64,000 bases of DNA, from the NCBI RefSeq assembly GCF_001269925.1, contig NZ_LHVO01000002.1, positions 62,001 through 126,000 of the forward strand. Reading direction: 5' to 3'. The notes under the pieces were generated by a model, which was given only the letters and a program-made list of their open reading frames with translations, made no database searches and was not told the DNA's origin. The DNA is from Pseudomonas sp. MIACH (GTDB lineage Bacteria; Pseudomonadota; Gammaproteobacteria; Pseudomonadales; Pseudomonadaceae). Positions 9,382-19,305 of the stretch are shown piece by piece (within the stretch, counting starts at the first letter, position 1; every line of letters begins with the position of its first letter). The translations under genes and the position numbers were made by a program.

Positions 9382-9483
9382 GGTTGGCACCTTGGCTGAA
9401 GAAACATGTAAGAACAAAGATGGGGCCATCTTAATTACAATCAACGTCCACCGCAGCTATCAGCACATAAGAGAGAGGCTATC

Positions 9484-10026
9484 GTGACCCTTCGCACCTA
9501 TCAGAACCACACGCCAACCCTGGGCGCCGGGGCTTTTGTCGATATTTCGGCGGTGGTGATCGGCGATGTCGAAATCGGCACCGACAGCTCGGTCTGGCCG
9601 CTGACCGTGATTCGCGGCGACATGCACCGCATCCGTATCGGCGCGCGCACCAGCGTGCAGGACGGCTGTGTGCTGCACATCACCCACGCCGGCCCCTTCA
9701 ATCCGGACGGTTTTCCGCTGTTGATCGGCGATGATGTGACCATCGCCCACAAAGTCATGCTGCACGGCTGCACGGTGGGCAACCGGATTTTGATCGGCAT
9801 GGGCAGCATCGTGATGGACGGCGCCGTGGTGGCAGACGACGTGATCATCGGCGCCGGCAGCCTGGTGCCACCGGGCAAGAAACTCGACAGCGGCTTTTTG
9901 TATGTCGGCAGCCCGGTTAAACAAATCCGCCCGCTGACTGACAAGGAACGCGCCTTTTTCACCTACAGCGCGGCGAACTACGTGAAGCTCAAAGACCTGC
10001 ACCTGGCTGAAGGATTCGACCAATGA
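9484..10026 (+). CDS. gamma-carbonic-anhydrase-like hexapeptide protein
   Basis: This 180-residue left-handed beta-helix protein shows the hexapeptide pattern ((I/V)G at intervals) and the histidines of the gamma-class metal site, HITHAG and AHKVMLHG. It belongs to the YrdA/CamH group; carbonic anhydrase activity is often lacking in this group, so function is uncertain. It starts with GTG behind a good GAGAGAGG ribosome site. Its stop overlaps the HAD gene by four bases (ATGA), indicating an operon. Confidence 0.9.
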   Translation: MTLRTYQNHTPTLGAGAFVDISAVVIGDVEIGTDSSVWPLTVIRGDMHRIRIGARTSVQDGCVLHITHAGPFNPDGFPLLIGDDVTIAHKVMLHGCTVGNRILIGMGSIVMDGAVVADDVIIGAGSLVPPGKKLDSGFLYVGSPVKQIRPLTDKERAFFTYSAANYVKLKDLHLAEGFDQ

Positions 10027-10682
10027 CCCTCCATTACCAAACCGTGCTGTTCGACCTGGATGGCACCCTCACCGACCCACGCGAGGGCATCACCCGCTCG
10101 ATCCAGTACGCCCTTGGCAAACTGGGCATTGACGAGCCCGACCTGAGCAAACTCGAACACTTCATCGGTCCGCCGTTGCTGCAAGCCTTCATGCAGTTCT
10201 ACGACTTCGATGAGACCAAGGCCTGGGAGGCGGTGAATTTCTATCGCGAGCGCTTCAAGGTCACCGGGCTGTATGAAAACCGCGTGTTCGACGGCGTGAT
10301 GCCGCTGCTCGAAGACCTGAGCAAACAGGGTCGCCAGCTGTATGTCGCCACCTCCAAGCCGTGGGTATTTGCCCGCGAGATCGCGCGGCATTTCGATTTT
10401 GCCAGGTACTTCAAGGTGATCTACGGCAGCGAACTGGACGGGACACGCACCAACAAGGTCGAGTTGATTGCACATTTGATCAGCGAAGAAGGCCTGGACC
10501 CGGCCACCACCTTGATGATTGGTGATCGTAAGCACGACCTGATCGGAGCGCGCAGCAATGGGTTGGATTCGGCGGCTGTCGGTTATGGGTTTGGCAGTTT
10601 CGAAGAGTTGAATGCTGAGGCGCCGACCTGGCACTTTGAGACATTGGCTGAAATGCATCAGGCGTTTTTGCAGCGGCCCTGA
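10023..10682 (+). CDS. HAD-family phosphatase (phosphoglycolate-phosphatase-like)
   Basis: This 219-residue HAD hydrolase has the nucleophile motif FDLDGT (Asp11, Asp13), a Thr-Ser motif II in VATSKPW, and motif IV in MIGDRKHDLIGA. A helical cap lies between motifs I and II, as in phosphoglycolate-phosphatase-like enzymes. The substrate cannot be named from sequence. It is translationally coupled to the gamma-carbonic anhydrase gene. Confidence 0.88.
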   Translation: MTLHYQTVLFDLDGTLTDPREGITRSIQYALGKLGIDEPDLSKLEHFIGPPLLQAFMQFYDFDETKAWEAVNFYRERFKVTGLYENRVFDGVMPLLEDLSKQGRQLYVATSKPWVFAREIARHFDFARYFKVIYGSELDGTRTNKVELIAHLISEEGLDPATTLMIGDRKHDLIGARSNGLDSAAVGYGFGSFEELNAEAPTWHFETLAEMHQAFLQRP

Positions 10683-10688
10683 GACCGC

Positions 10689-10710
10689 CATCGGGGGCTT
10701 GCCCCCGATG
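10689..10710. terminator. hairpin between convergent genes
   Basis: CATCGGGGGC and GCCCCCGATG form a perfect 10-base stem with a 2-base gap just after the HAD stop and just before the end of the convergent peptidase gene. There is no T run, so it may be a REP-derived or Rho-assisted stop. Confidence 0.6.
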
Positions 10711-10715
10711 AGGCC

Positions 10716-11759
10716 CTACAGATCAACCCCTTCCAACCGCCTCAACGCAGCCTTGCGCTGCACCACCGGCAACTCGCCCATCTTCTCCACCGCCGCGTAG
10801 AACTTCAGCCAATCTCCACCTTCCTGCGCAAACAACGCCGCAAACGCCGGCACCCACTGGTCATACAGCCCGAACGGCAACAACCGCGCATTGTTCATCG
10901 GCAGGTTCATCCAGGCGTCGTAACGCTTGTCCCCGCCCCATTGGCTATCGCGCAGTTGCCGGTACTCACGGCGCAAATCCTCGAATTCGGCCGCCTTGGC
11001 CTGGCGCATTGCCTCGGCAGGCAGCGGTTGCGCGTAGAGTTTTTCCAGGCGTTTACGCGTGTCGAGGATCAGTTGGGTAAATTGGTCCCGCTGCTGCCGC
11101 GTCGAGTTACCCAGCGGCGCCAGGCCCTGGGCCGCGCGCCACTGGCGGGTGCCTTCCTGCTCGACGAAGCTGGCAAATGACTCGTTGAACTCGGTGTCGT
11201 CCTTCACGTAGAAACGCTGGTGCGCCAGCTCATGGAAGATCAGCGTGGCCAGGCGTTCGTCGCCCCAATTCATCATTGAGTTCATGATCGGGTCGTTGAA
11301 CCATCCCAGGGTGGAATAGGCCTCGACACCCCCCATCGACACGTCCATGCCTTGCTGGCGCAACAACGCCGCCTCACCCCGTGCCGCGCCCTGGCTGTAA
11401 TAGCCGCGATAGGCCACGCATCCGGCAATGGGGAAGCAATGGGTTTGAGGCGCCAGGGAAAATTCCTGCGTAGCGAAGACATTCCAGACCACATAAGGTC
11501 GGCCAATATCGGCATACAGCCGGTAACTTTGGTTGTCCGGCAGATGCAGGTGCTCGCTGGCGAAGGTTCGAGCTTTCTGTGATTGAGCCAGATGATCACG
11601 CAGCAACTGCGGCCGCGATGGATCGGCGATGACCTCGGCAACCGGCTCCCGAGCCCGCAACAGCTGCCACTGGCCGCCCGCCAATTGGCTGTAGTAACTG
11701 ACACTGGAACAGCCACTGAGCAGTACAACTATCAACCCTGGAAGAAAACGCCTGACCAT
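10716..11759 (-). CDS. putative lipoprotein aminopeptidase (HELAH protein)
   Basis: This 347-residue protein starts with a lipoprotein signal (LLSGC lipobox within 20 residues of the start) and contains HELAHQRFYV, a zinc-metallopeptidase HExxH-type motif, with a downstream FNESFASFVE. This combination matches a family annotated as putative aminopeptidase in Pseudomonas; the activity is not proven to my knowledge. I chose ATG 11759 rather than the upstream frame extension because the lipobox then sits at the normal place. It converges on the HAD gene and diverges from the small lipoprotein gene at 11870. Confidence 0.82.
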   Translation of the reverse strand: MVRRFLPGLIVVLLSGCSSVSYYSQLAGGQWQLLRAREPVAEVIADPSRPQLLRDHLAQSQKARTFASEHLHLPDNQSYRLYADIGRPYVVWNVFATQEFSLAPQTHCFPIAGCVAYRGYYSQGAARGEAALLRQQGMDVSMGGVEAYSTLGWFNDPIMNSMMNWGDERLATLIFHELAHQRFYVKDDTEFNESFASFVEQEGTRQWRAAQGLAPLGNSTRQQRDQFTQLILDTRKRLEKLYAQPLPAEAMRQAKAAEFEDLRREYRQLRDSQWGGDKRYDAWMNLPMNNARLLPFGLYDQWVPAFAALFAQEGGDWLKFYAAVEKMGELPVVQRKAALRRLEGVDL

Positions 11760-11869
11760 GCCTCGACCGCTCCTGGGTGATTTGTTCGCCAGACTATCGC
11801 GCCTGAAGGGGATTTTTCCACGGCGCGGCGTGTTTATACTCAAACCTCTCCTCACGTTGAGTACCTGCC

Positions 11870-12292
11870 ATGCGCCAGTTGTTGCTTGCCGTCGTCGCTG
11901 TGTTCCTCAGCGCCTGCGCGTCGACCCCGCTTCCCCCGGTGGACCCTCACCAAGCCTGGATCGATTTCGCCACCCCGACACCGGGCGCCAAGCTGGTGAT
12001 GGCGCAGCGCCTGGACGGCAAGAGCCTGCCGGACGGGCGCTACTTCCAGGTGCCACCGGGCAGTCATGAGCTGATGGTGCGTTTTGATTTCGAGGTGCCG
12101 ACCGGCGGCAGCCTCAATGGCTTTGGGCAAACGGCCGACCGCACCTGTTTTATCACCCTGCAGTACGACCATTTCGAGGCCGGCCAACGCTATCGCCTGG
12201 AAGGGCGCTCATTGGCCTTCACGCCGAATATCCGGCTGTATAACGCCGCTCGCCAATTGCTGGCTGAAGAACGCAGCGTCAACTGCCTGTGA
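11870..12292 (+). CDS. small lipoprotein of unknown function
   Basis: This 140-residue protein has a lipobox (FLSAC at residues 12-16) and no domain I recognise. Two further Cys, in RTCFI and the C-terminal VNCL, could form a disulfide in the periplasm. Its stop codon directly abuts the stop codon of the convergent DUF1161 gene (TGA then TCA, no spacer). It diverges from the peptidase lipoprotein gene with about 110 bases between. Confidence 0.75.
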   Translation: MRQLLLAVVAVFLSACASTPLPPVDPHQAWIDFATPTPGAKLVMAQRLDGKSLPDGRYFQVPPGSHELMVRFDFEVPTGGSLNGFGQTADRTCFITLQYDHFEAGQRYRLEGRSLAFTPNIRLYNAARQLLAEERSVNCL

Positions 12293-12532
12293 TCAGTCGT
12301 TATTTTTCTGGTAGATGATGCGCTTGGTGCCGTTTTCGCACGTACCGACAATCATCGCGCTGTCATGATTCTTGGCTTCTTCGGCGGTGATGATTTCCAG
12401 GGTGTAGGACGGAATCGCCTTGGCCTGGATCTTCACTTCGATCTCTTTCCTGAGCTCTTCACAATCTTTTGGAGCGGCCACGACCGATGTGGCCAATACA
12501 CCGCAGATGATCGCCAAGGCAAAACGTTTCAT
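12293..12532 (-). CDS. DUF1161 small periplasmic protein (copy 1)
   Basis: This 79-residue protein has a signal peptide (ending VVAA) and then the family pattern Cys-Glu-Glu-Leu ... GTCENGTK-II-Y. The two Cys of the mature protein could form a disulfide. The start ATG 12532 puts the signal peptide at the N-terminus. A paralogue with the same pattern lies at 14452. Function is unknown. Confidence 0.85.
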   Translation of the reverse strand: MKRFALAIICGVLATSVVAAPKDCEELRKEIEVKIQAKAIPSYTLEIITAEEAKNHDSAMIVGTCENGTKRIIYQKNND

Positions 12533-12636
12533 GTGTGAAGCTCCCTGAATGCATGCGCACGGGTGTGCGCCTAAGGCTGCATAGGCTATAGGACCACATT
12601 GAGGAAACACGAGTTCTGATTTAACTCAGAACAAAA

Positions 12637-12725
12637 TGTGGGAGGGGGCTTGCTCCCGATAGCAGCGCATCAGGCAACATCTCGGTTACTGATAGACCGC
12701 TATCGGGAGCAAGCCCCCTCCTACA
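12637..12725. repeat. REPIN, TGTGGGAGGGGGC type (89 bp)
   Basis: Inverted REP copies, TGTGGGAGGGGGCTTGCTCC... at 12637-12662 and its complement at 12701-12725, enclose 38 bases. The element is exactly 89 bp, as are those at 30535 and 42501. The right copy ends CTACA rather than CCACA. Confidence 0.92.
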
Positions 12726-12739
12726 GTGGACCTGCAGTG

Positions 12740-13171
12740 TCAGCTGACCAGCGTGGCATCCAGGCTGATCTTGGCATTCAACACCTTGGACACCGGGCAC
12801 CCTTCCTTGGCCTTCTTGCTCAGCTCATCGAACTGCGCCTGGCTCGCGCCTGGGATCTTGGCCTTGAGCACCAAGTGCACGGCGGTGATCGCGAAGCCAC
12901 CATCGACCTGGTCCAGGGTCACTTCGGCCTCGGTGTCGATGCTGTCAGCCTTGAGCCCGGCATCGCCGAGAATCATGGAAAACGCCATGGAGAAACAGCC
13001 GGCATGGGCCGCGCCGATCAGTTCTTCCGGGTTGGTGCCCTTGCCGCCCTCGAAGCGGGCCTTGAAGCCATAAGGCGCTTCGCGCAGCACGCCGGTTTCG
13101 GTGGAAATGGAACCCAGGCCAGTCTTCAGATCACCTTCCCAATGCGCGGATGCTTTTTTAACGATACTCAT
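12740..13171 (-). CDS. osmC: OsmC-family peroxiredoxin
   Basis: This 143-residue protein shows the OsmC layout: MSIVKKASAHWEG at the start, the first redox Cys in AHAGCFSMA, and the second in EGCPVSKVL. The enzyme reduces organic hydroperoxides with its paired cysteines in the cytoplasm and is typically induced by osmotic and stationary-phase stress. The start ATG 13171 follows a GAGGAGAAAG ribosome site; the longer upstream frame is unlikely. It is divergent from the LLM gene. Confidence 0.93.
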   Translation of the reverse strand: MSIVKKASAHWEGDLKTGLGSISTETGVLREAPYGFKARFEGGKGTNPEELIGAAHAGCFSMAFSMILGDAGLKADSIDTEAEVTLDQVDGGFAITAVHLVLKAKIPGASQAQFDELSKKAKEGCPVSKVLNAKISLDATLVS

Positions 13172-13389
13172 AGCTTTCTCCTCGAACGATGGTTTTGCGT
13201 CAGTCAGGGTTCTGAGGATAGACCCCCCGGCAAAGTTCATCTTGTCGGAGAAACCTAGCGATTAAGTAGGAAATTTAACCTTCCCTATTGAATCTCGGGT
13301 ATATGCCCTCATTGCATAGGACATGCACATTGAAGCGGCAGGTTTTGGTTCGTCTAGGAAGCCTGCGCCCCCATTGGAGAAGCAGGCTT

Positions 13390-14391
13390 ATGAAATCGCT
13401 GTCCGACGTAAAATTCTCGACCCTCGACCTCGTGCCGGTGCGCGCCAACGGCAGCCCGGCGCAGTCACTGCGCAATTCCCTGGATTTGGCCCAGCATGTG
13501 GAAAAGTTCGGCTACAACCGTTTCTGGGTAGCGGAACACCACAATATGGATGGCATCGCCAGCTCCGCCACCTCGGTCTTGCTGGGTTACCTGGCCGGCG
13601 GCACCTCAACGATACGCGTCGGCTCCGGCGGCGTGATGCTGCCCAACCATGCACCGCTGGTGATCGCCGAGCAGTTCGGCACCCTGGAAAGCCTCTACCC
13701 CGGCCGTATCGACCTGGGCCTGGGCCGCGCGCCCGGCTCCGACCAGATGACCGCCCGCGCCCTGCGCCGTGAACGCTCCGGCAGCGCCGACGACTTCCCC
13801 GAAGACGTGGCCGAACTGATGGCCTACCTCGGCCCACGCACCCCGGACCAACGGGTGATTGCAGTACCCGGCACCGGCACCAACGTGCCGGTGTGGCTGC
13901 TGGGTTCCAGCCTGTTCAGTGCACAATTGGCCGGTGAACGCGGTTTGCCCTACGCGTTCGCCTCCCACTTCGCACCGCGCCTGATGCACGAAGCGATTCG
14001 CGTGTACCGCAACCACTTCAAGCCTTCGGCCGTGCTGGACAAGCCTTACGTGATGCTCGGCATTCCATTGGTTGCCGCAGATACCGATGAGCACGCCGAC
14101 TACCTGGCCACCTCGGTGTACCAGCGCATCCTCGCGCTGATGCGCGGGCAAAGCCTGGTGCAGCGCCCACCGGTGAAGACCATGGACGGCCTGTGGCTGC
14201 CCCATGAGAAAGAGGCGGTCGGCAGTTTCCTCGGCCTGGCGATGGTAGGCAGCCCGGCGAAGATCCGCGCCAAGCTGGAAGTGCTGATCGAGCAAACCGG
14301 TGCCGACGAGCTGATCTTCACCTGCGACCTGTACGAACACGCCGACCGGATTCATTCCTACGAACTGCTGGCGCAGTTGATGAAGGGCTAA
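13390..14391 (+). CDS. LLM-class flavin-dependent oxidoreductase (luciferase-like)
   Basis: This 333-residue protein is a bacterial-luciferase-like monooxygenase: [37 protein letters not shown] and [10 protein letters not shown] are family signatures of the flavin-binding TIM barrel. The reduced flavin would come from a separate reductase. The substrate is unknown. The ATG at 13390 is chosen because the upstream extension lacks the typical start KxxLSxxD. The gene ends just before a bidirectional terminator. Confidence 0.9.
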   Translation: MKSLSDVKFSTLDLVPVRANGSPAQSLRNSLDLAQHVEKFGYNRFWVAEHHNMDGIASSATSVLLGYLAGGTSTIRVGSGGVMLPNHAPLVIAEQFGTLESLYPGRIDLGLGRAPGSDQMTARALRRERSGSADDFPEDVAELMAYLGPRTPDQRVIAVPGTGTNVPVWLLGSSLFSAQLAGERGLPYAFASHFAPRLMHEAIRVYRNHFKPSAVLDKPYVMLGIPLVAADTDEHADYLATSVYQRILALMRGQSLVQRPPVKTMDGLWLPHEKEAVGSFLGLAMVGSPAKIRAKLEVLIEQTGADELIFTCDLYEHADRIHSYELLAQLMKG

Positions 14392-14402
14392 ACCCCCAGG
14401 CG

Positions 14403-14434
14403 AAAAAAAACCGACGCACCCGCGTCGGTTTTTT
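14403..14434. terminator. bidirectional intrinsic terminator
   Basis: CCGACGC-ACCC-GCGTCGG is flanked by eight A on the left and six T on the right, so it can stop transcription of both the LLM gene (plus) and the DUF1161 gene (minus). Confidence 0.92.
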
Positions 14435-14451
14435 ATGTCTGCCACACGGGA

Positions 14452-14676
14452 TCAACCGCGCTTGTAGACGATTTCCTTGGTGCCGCCTTCGCAGGTGCCG
14501 ACCACTTTAGCGTCGGTCGAAGCGCCTTTATCCACCACTTCCAGCGAATAACCCGAAGCGCCCTTGGCGTCGATTTTCGCTGCAATTTCACTTTTCAGCT
14601 CTTCACAAGGCTTGCCCGCCGCCAGGGCCGTGCCCGCAATGCTCAACAAACCTACCGCTAACAGGAACTTCTTCAT
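14452..14676 (-). CDS. DUF1161 small periplasmic protein (copy 2)
   Basis: This 74-residue protein has a signal peptide ending ALAA, then KPCEELKSEI and GTCEGGTKEIVYK, the same two-Cys plan as copy 1 at 12293. The function is unknown. It lies between two hairpin terminators and is probably transcribed alone. Confidence 0.88.
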   Translation of the reverse strand: MKKFLLAVGLLSIAGTALAAGKPCEELKSEIAAKIDAKGASGYSLEVVDKGASTDAKVVGTCEGGTKEIVYKRG

Positions 14677-14700
14677 CCGTTACTTTCCTTGCGCTGATCG

Positions 14701-14733
14701 AAAAAAGCGTGCCGACGCTGATGGCGTCGGCAC
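14701..14733 (-). terminator. intrinsic terminator after the dodecin gene
   Basis: GTGCCGACGC (14709-14718) pairs with GCGTCGGCAC (14724-14733); on the minus strand it is followed by a run of six T. It lies between dodecin and the second DUF1161 gene, both on this strand. Confidence 0.85.
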
Positions 14734-14791
14734 CCATTGGTTGTAGCGCAGGTTATGGCAATCGGCCAGTCGGCAAGTTCAACCGGTGCGA

Positions 14792-15007
14792 TCAACTACT
14801 GGCAATTCGGAACCCCACCTTGAGCGTGACCTGGTAGTGGGCAACCTTGCCGTCCTTGATATGACCACGGGTTTCCGTCACCTCGAACCATTCCAGATGC
14901 TTGATGCTCTTGTTGGCTTCCGCCAGGGCATTGTTGATCGCGTCTTCGATGGAAGTGGTCGACGAGCCAACCAGTTCGACTTTCTTGTACGTGTGATGAT
15001 CAGTCAT
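14792..15007 (-). CDS. dodecin family flavin-binding protein
   Basis: This 71-residue protein fits the dodecin family: Y-K-K-V-E-L-V-GSSTTSIEDAI, then LEWFEVTETRG with the Trp that stacks on flavin. Dodecins form hollow dodecamers that store or buffer flavins. The ATG at 15007 has a GGAG ribosome site upstream (GGAGAAACGCT before ATG); the longer frame is not family-like. Confidence 0.92.
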   Translation of the reverse strand: MTDHHTYKKVELVGSSTTSIEDAINNALAEANKSIKHLEWFEVTETRGHIKDGKVAHYQVTLKVGFRIASS

Positions 15008-15161
15008 AGCGTTTCTCCTGAGGTCTCTAGTGAGCGTAGCAGTCAATGTTCGTAATGCTTCTGGCGACCGTTCCTACCTGAAAGTTCAGATTTACTGCAC
15101 TTTCTGAAACGGCCGCAGTCGGTATCTACACACGCCACTCAATCACTTCAGGAGAGTCCAA

Positions 15162-15488
15162 ATGGCCAACACTTCTTTACGCAAAGCGTCGCTGGAAAGC
15201 ATGGAAGCCGAGATTTCGAGCCTGCTCAAGTCCCTTGAGAGCCTCAAGGACGATGCGTCCGATGAGTCGCGCAAAACGCTGAAGGCCCTGAAAAGCAATG
15301 CCGAGAATGCCCTCAAGCACTCCCGTCACCTGATCAGCGATGCCTACGAAGAAAGCAAAGTCAAAATCCGCGAAACCGGTGTCGCCACCCGTGACTACGC
15401 CCAAGAGCACCCATGGACTACCGCCGGCGTTGCCGTTGGCGCACTGGGCCTGCTGGCGGCTTATCTGCTGTGCAAACGCGGTGACTGA
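15162..15488 (+). CDS. DUF883 / ElaB-YqjD-like membrane-anchored protein
   Basis: This 108-residue protein has a long charged helical region (residues 1-85) and a single C-terminal membrane segment (AGVAVGALGLLAAYLL), the plan of the ElaB/YqjD family. E. coli YqjD anchors ribosomes to the inner membrane in stationary phase; whether this protein does so is inference. AGGAG lies 8 bases before the ATG. It converges on trpI. Confidence 0.9.
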   Translation: MANTSLRKASLESMEAEISSLLKSLESLKDDASDESRKTLKALKSNAENALKHSRHLISDAYEESKVKIRETGVATRDYAQEHPWTTAGVAVGALGLLAAYLLCKRGD

Positions 15489-15496
15489 TTGACCGG

Positions 15497-16393
15497 CTAT
15501 ACCGGCTGGCGCAACAGCTCAGCCTTGAGCCATTGCGCCAACTGACCCGCGCGCCCGTCTGCGGCGCGCTTGGGTAGCCACAACGCCAGGTGCGCCGGGG
15601 TTTCACTGAAACCCCACGGCGCCACCAGGCGACCCGCGCGCAGGTCCTCTGCTACCAGCGGTTCTGGCGCGATCGCCACGCCCAAACCCGCCACTGCCGC
15701 CTCCAGCAAATAATACAAATGCTCAAAACCCTGGCCGTGTTTCAGCGCGCCGGGTTCGATGCCGTGCTGTTGCGCCCAACTGGGCCAGGCTTGCGGACGT
15801 GAAGTGGTGTGCAATAAAGCTTCGCCACACAAGGCGTGCGGCGGCGCCTGGCGCAGGCGCTCGTAACCGGCAAAACGCGGGCTCATCACCGGGCCAATAC
15901 GCTCGCTCGCCAGCTCATACACCTGCATATCCGCCGGCCACGGCGGTTCGGCGAAGACCAGCAAGGCGTCGAGGCCGGGGCGTCGGGGGTCGAGGTCGCC
16001 GTCACCCGCCGACAGGTGCAGGCGCAGGTCCGGCAGGTCGGCATTCAAACGGCCCAGGCGCGGGATCAACCAGCGCGCCAGCAAACTGCCTGAGCAGCCA
16101 AGCACGAACGGCGCGTCGGCGCTGGCGTGGGTGAGTTCGGCGCACACGTCCCGCAAGCGCTCGAACGCCTCGGCGCTGGCATCTCGCAACCGCACACCTG
16201 CATCTGTGAGTTTAAGGCCGCGCCCATCCTTGATGAACAAGCTGACACCCAGATGTTCTTCCAGCACCTTCAACTGACGGCTGACCGCGCCATGGGTCAC
16301 GTGCAATTGCTCGGCAGCCTGGCTGACACTGTTGAGCCGAGCGGTGGCTTCAAACGCGCGCAAGGCATTGAGGGGCGGTAGGTCTCGGCTCAT
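15497..16393 (-). CDS. trpI: LysR-type activator of trpBA
   Basis: This is a 298-residue LysR-type regulator with an N-terminal helix-turn-helix ([36 protein letters not shown]) and a C-terminal effector domain. Its position, divergent from trpBA with 110 bases between, is the classic Pseudomonas trpI arrangement; TrpI activates trpBA when indoleglycerol phosphate is bound. The ATG at 16393 ([14 protein letters not shown]) is preferred to the 16-codon upstream extension, as this is the usual LysR start. Confidence 0.93.
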   Translation of the reverse strand: MSRDLPPLNALRAFEATARLNSVSQAAEQLHVTHGAVSRQLKVLEEHLGVSLFIKDGRGLKLTDAGVRLRDASAEAFERLRDVCAELTHASADAPFVLGCSGSLLARWLIPRLGRLNADLPDLRLHLSAGDGDLDPRRPGLDALLVFAEPPWPADMQVYELASERIGPVMSPRFAGYERLRQAPPHALCGEALLHTTSRPQAWPSWAQQHGIEPGALKHGQGFEHLYYLLEAAVAGLGVAIAPEPLVAEDLRAGRLVAPWGFSETPAHLALWLPKRAADGRAGQLAQWLKAELLRQPV

Positions 16394-17730
<1,337 letters not shown>

Positions 17731-18543
17731 ATGAGCCGCCTGCAAACCCGCTTTGCGCAACTCAAGGAACAAAACCGCGCCGCCCTGGTGACCTTCGTCA
17801 CCGCCGGCGACCCCGGTTATGACGCCTCCCTGGCGATCCTCAAAGGCTTGCCGGCCGCCGGTGCCGATGTGATCGAACTGGGCATGCCCTTCACCGACCC
17901 GATGGCAGACGGCCCGGCCATCCAGCTGGCCAACATCCGCGCGCTGGACGCCAAGCAGAACCTGCTGAAAACCCTGCAGATGGTGCGTGAGTTCCGCAAG
18001 GACAACAACGATACCCCGCTGGTGTTGATGGGCTACTTCAACCCGATCCACAAATACGGTGTGCCTAAGTTCATCGCTGACGCCAAAGAGGCCGGCGTCG
18101 ACGGCCTGATCGTGGTCGACATGCCACCCGAGCATAACGGCGAGCTGTGCGACCCGGCCCAGGCGGCGGGTATCGACTTTATCCGCCTGACCACGCCGAC
18201 CACCGATGACGTGCGCCTGCCGACCGTGCTCAATGGCAGTTCCGGGTTTGTGTACTACGTATCCGTGGCCGGTGTGACCGGTGCCGGTGCCGCGACCCTG
18301 GAACACGTCGAAGAAGCCGTGACCCGCCTGCGCCGCCATACCGACCTGCCGATCAGCATCGGTTTTGGTATCCGCACGCCGGAACAGGCCGCCGCTATTG
18401 CGCGCCTGGCAGACGGTGTCGTGGTGGGTTCGGCGCTGATTGATCACATCGCCAACGCTGACAACGACCAGCAGGCGATCGATGGCGTCTTGAGCCATTG
18501 CGCAGCGCTATCGGCAGGTGTGCGTAACGCCCGTGTAGGCTAA
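17731..18543 (+). CDS. trpA: tryptophan synthase alpha chain
   Basis: This 270-residue TIM-barrel subunit cleaves indoleglycerol phosphate to indole and glyceraldehyde 3-phosphate. The catalytic residues are seen as Glu49 (VIELGMPF) and Asp60 (DPMADGP); the phosphate loops [10 protein letters not shown] and VVGSALI are present. It begins at the base after the trpB stop. The gene is followed by a GC-rich hairpin, after which gene order departs from PAO1. Confidence 0.98.
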   Translation: MSRLQTRFAQLKEQNRAALVTFVTAGDPGYDASLAILKGLPAAGADVIELGMPFTDPMADGPAIQLANIRALDAKQNLLKTLQMVREFRKDNNDTPLVLMGYFNPIHKYGVPKFIADAKEAGVDGLIVVDMPPEHNGELCDPAQAAGIDFIRLTTPTTDDVRLPTVLNGSSGFVYYVSVAGVTGAGAATLEHVEEAVTRLRRHTDLPISIGFGIRTPEQAAAIARLADGVVVGSALIDHIANADNDQQAIDGVLSHCAALSAGVRNARVG

Positions 18544-18550
18544 GCCTTCA

Positions 18551-18579
18551 GAGGGGGGCAGCTGGAATACTGCCCCCTC
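18551..18579 (+). terminator. probable trpBA terminator hairpin
   Basis: GAGGGGGGCAG and CTGCCCCCTC form a strong stem with an 8-base loop 8 bases after the trpA stop. No T run follows, so termination may be inefficient or Rho-assisted. Confidence 0.7.
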
Positions 18580-18718
18580 TCGCGAAGACTGATGGACTTC
18601 ACTCTTTAACGTCTTCTCTTACCCCGACGTCAGAAGTTGGCTTCAACAGCATTTACACCCTTCACTGATAATCCTTCGGCGACTTTGGTTAGCAAAACGC
18701 CAGAAAGGAACTGTGATC

Positions 18719-19288
18719 ATGACCATCAATGCTGTTTATCACTTGCCCCCTGCGACCCCACCGCCGGCAGAGCATGAAAAATCTCTTGCCCCACCGATCT
18801 CGGGCTCGGGGGAGTTGAAAGGCCTCCACGACCTGTCCAGGCAACTGAGTGAATCCCCTCACGAGAATGGTTACCTGCGCTACTCCAAGGAAAGAGGCTG
18901 GAAGTTCAGCCCCAATATGAGCCTGCGCGACACACTTCATATCCGCGATGCCGGATATTCTGACGCCCCCATCAACCCAGCCGCCACCAAGCCCGTCATC
19001 CTGGCGAAACCGGGTGAAAAGATCGCGCTGACAACACTCAACAGCCGATCGCAGGCGCTGATTAAGCCGCCCCCCCGCACTGTTTTCTTCAAAGCTTCTG
19101 AGCTCAACGCCCCGATCCCCGCACTCCAATCGAGCTTGCCGGAAATTAGCCAACCGCCTGTCGCGGCACCACGGCGAAGGACAAGCGCGCCTGCCGATTT
19201 GGAGAAGCCGTCGTTCGAGGAGCTTAAAAAAACCTGGGAAGCCAAAAGCGGCCCCACAACCCAGTCATCCAACGTTCCGTTTTCTTAA
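18719..19288 (+). CDS. unrecognised proline-rich protein (first of a two-gene unit)
   Basis: I do not recognise this 189-residue protein. It has no cysteine, no membrane segment and no ordinary signal peptide. The N-terminal 35 residues are Pro/Ser/Ala-rich, the middle has ENGYLRYSKERGWKFSP, and the C-terminal third is again Pro-rich with a basic PRRR. AGGAA lies 8 bases before ATG 18719, which decides against the GTG at 18713. The gene is followed 17 bases later by another unknown gene, which has a similar GYLR motif. The composition (low GC, polar, Cys-free) would suit a protein secreted by a specialised system, but this is inference. Confidence 0.7.
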   Translation: MTINAVYHLPPATPPPAEHEKSLAPPISGSGELKGLHDLSRQLSESPHENGYLRYSKERGWKFSPNMSLRDTLHIRDAGYSDAPINPAATKPVILAKPGEKIALTTLNSRSQALIKPPPRTVFFKASELNAPIPALQSSLPEISQPPVAAPRRRTSAPADLEKPSFEELKKTWEAKSGPTTQSSNVPFS

Positions 19289-19305
19289 CAAAGCAGCGAG
19301 GCCCT

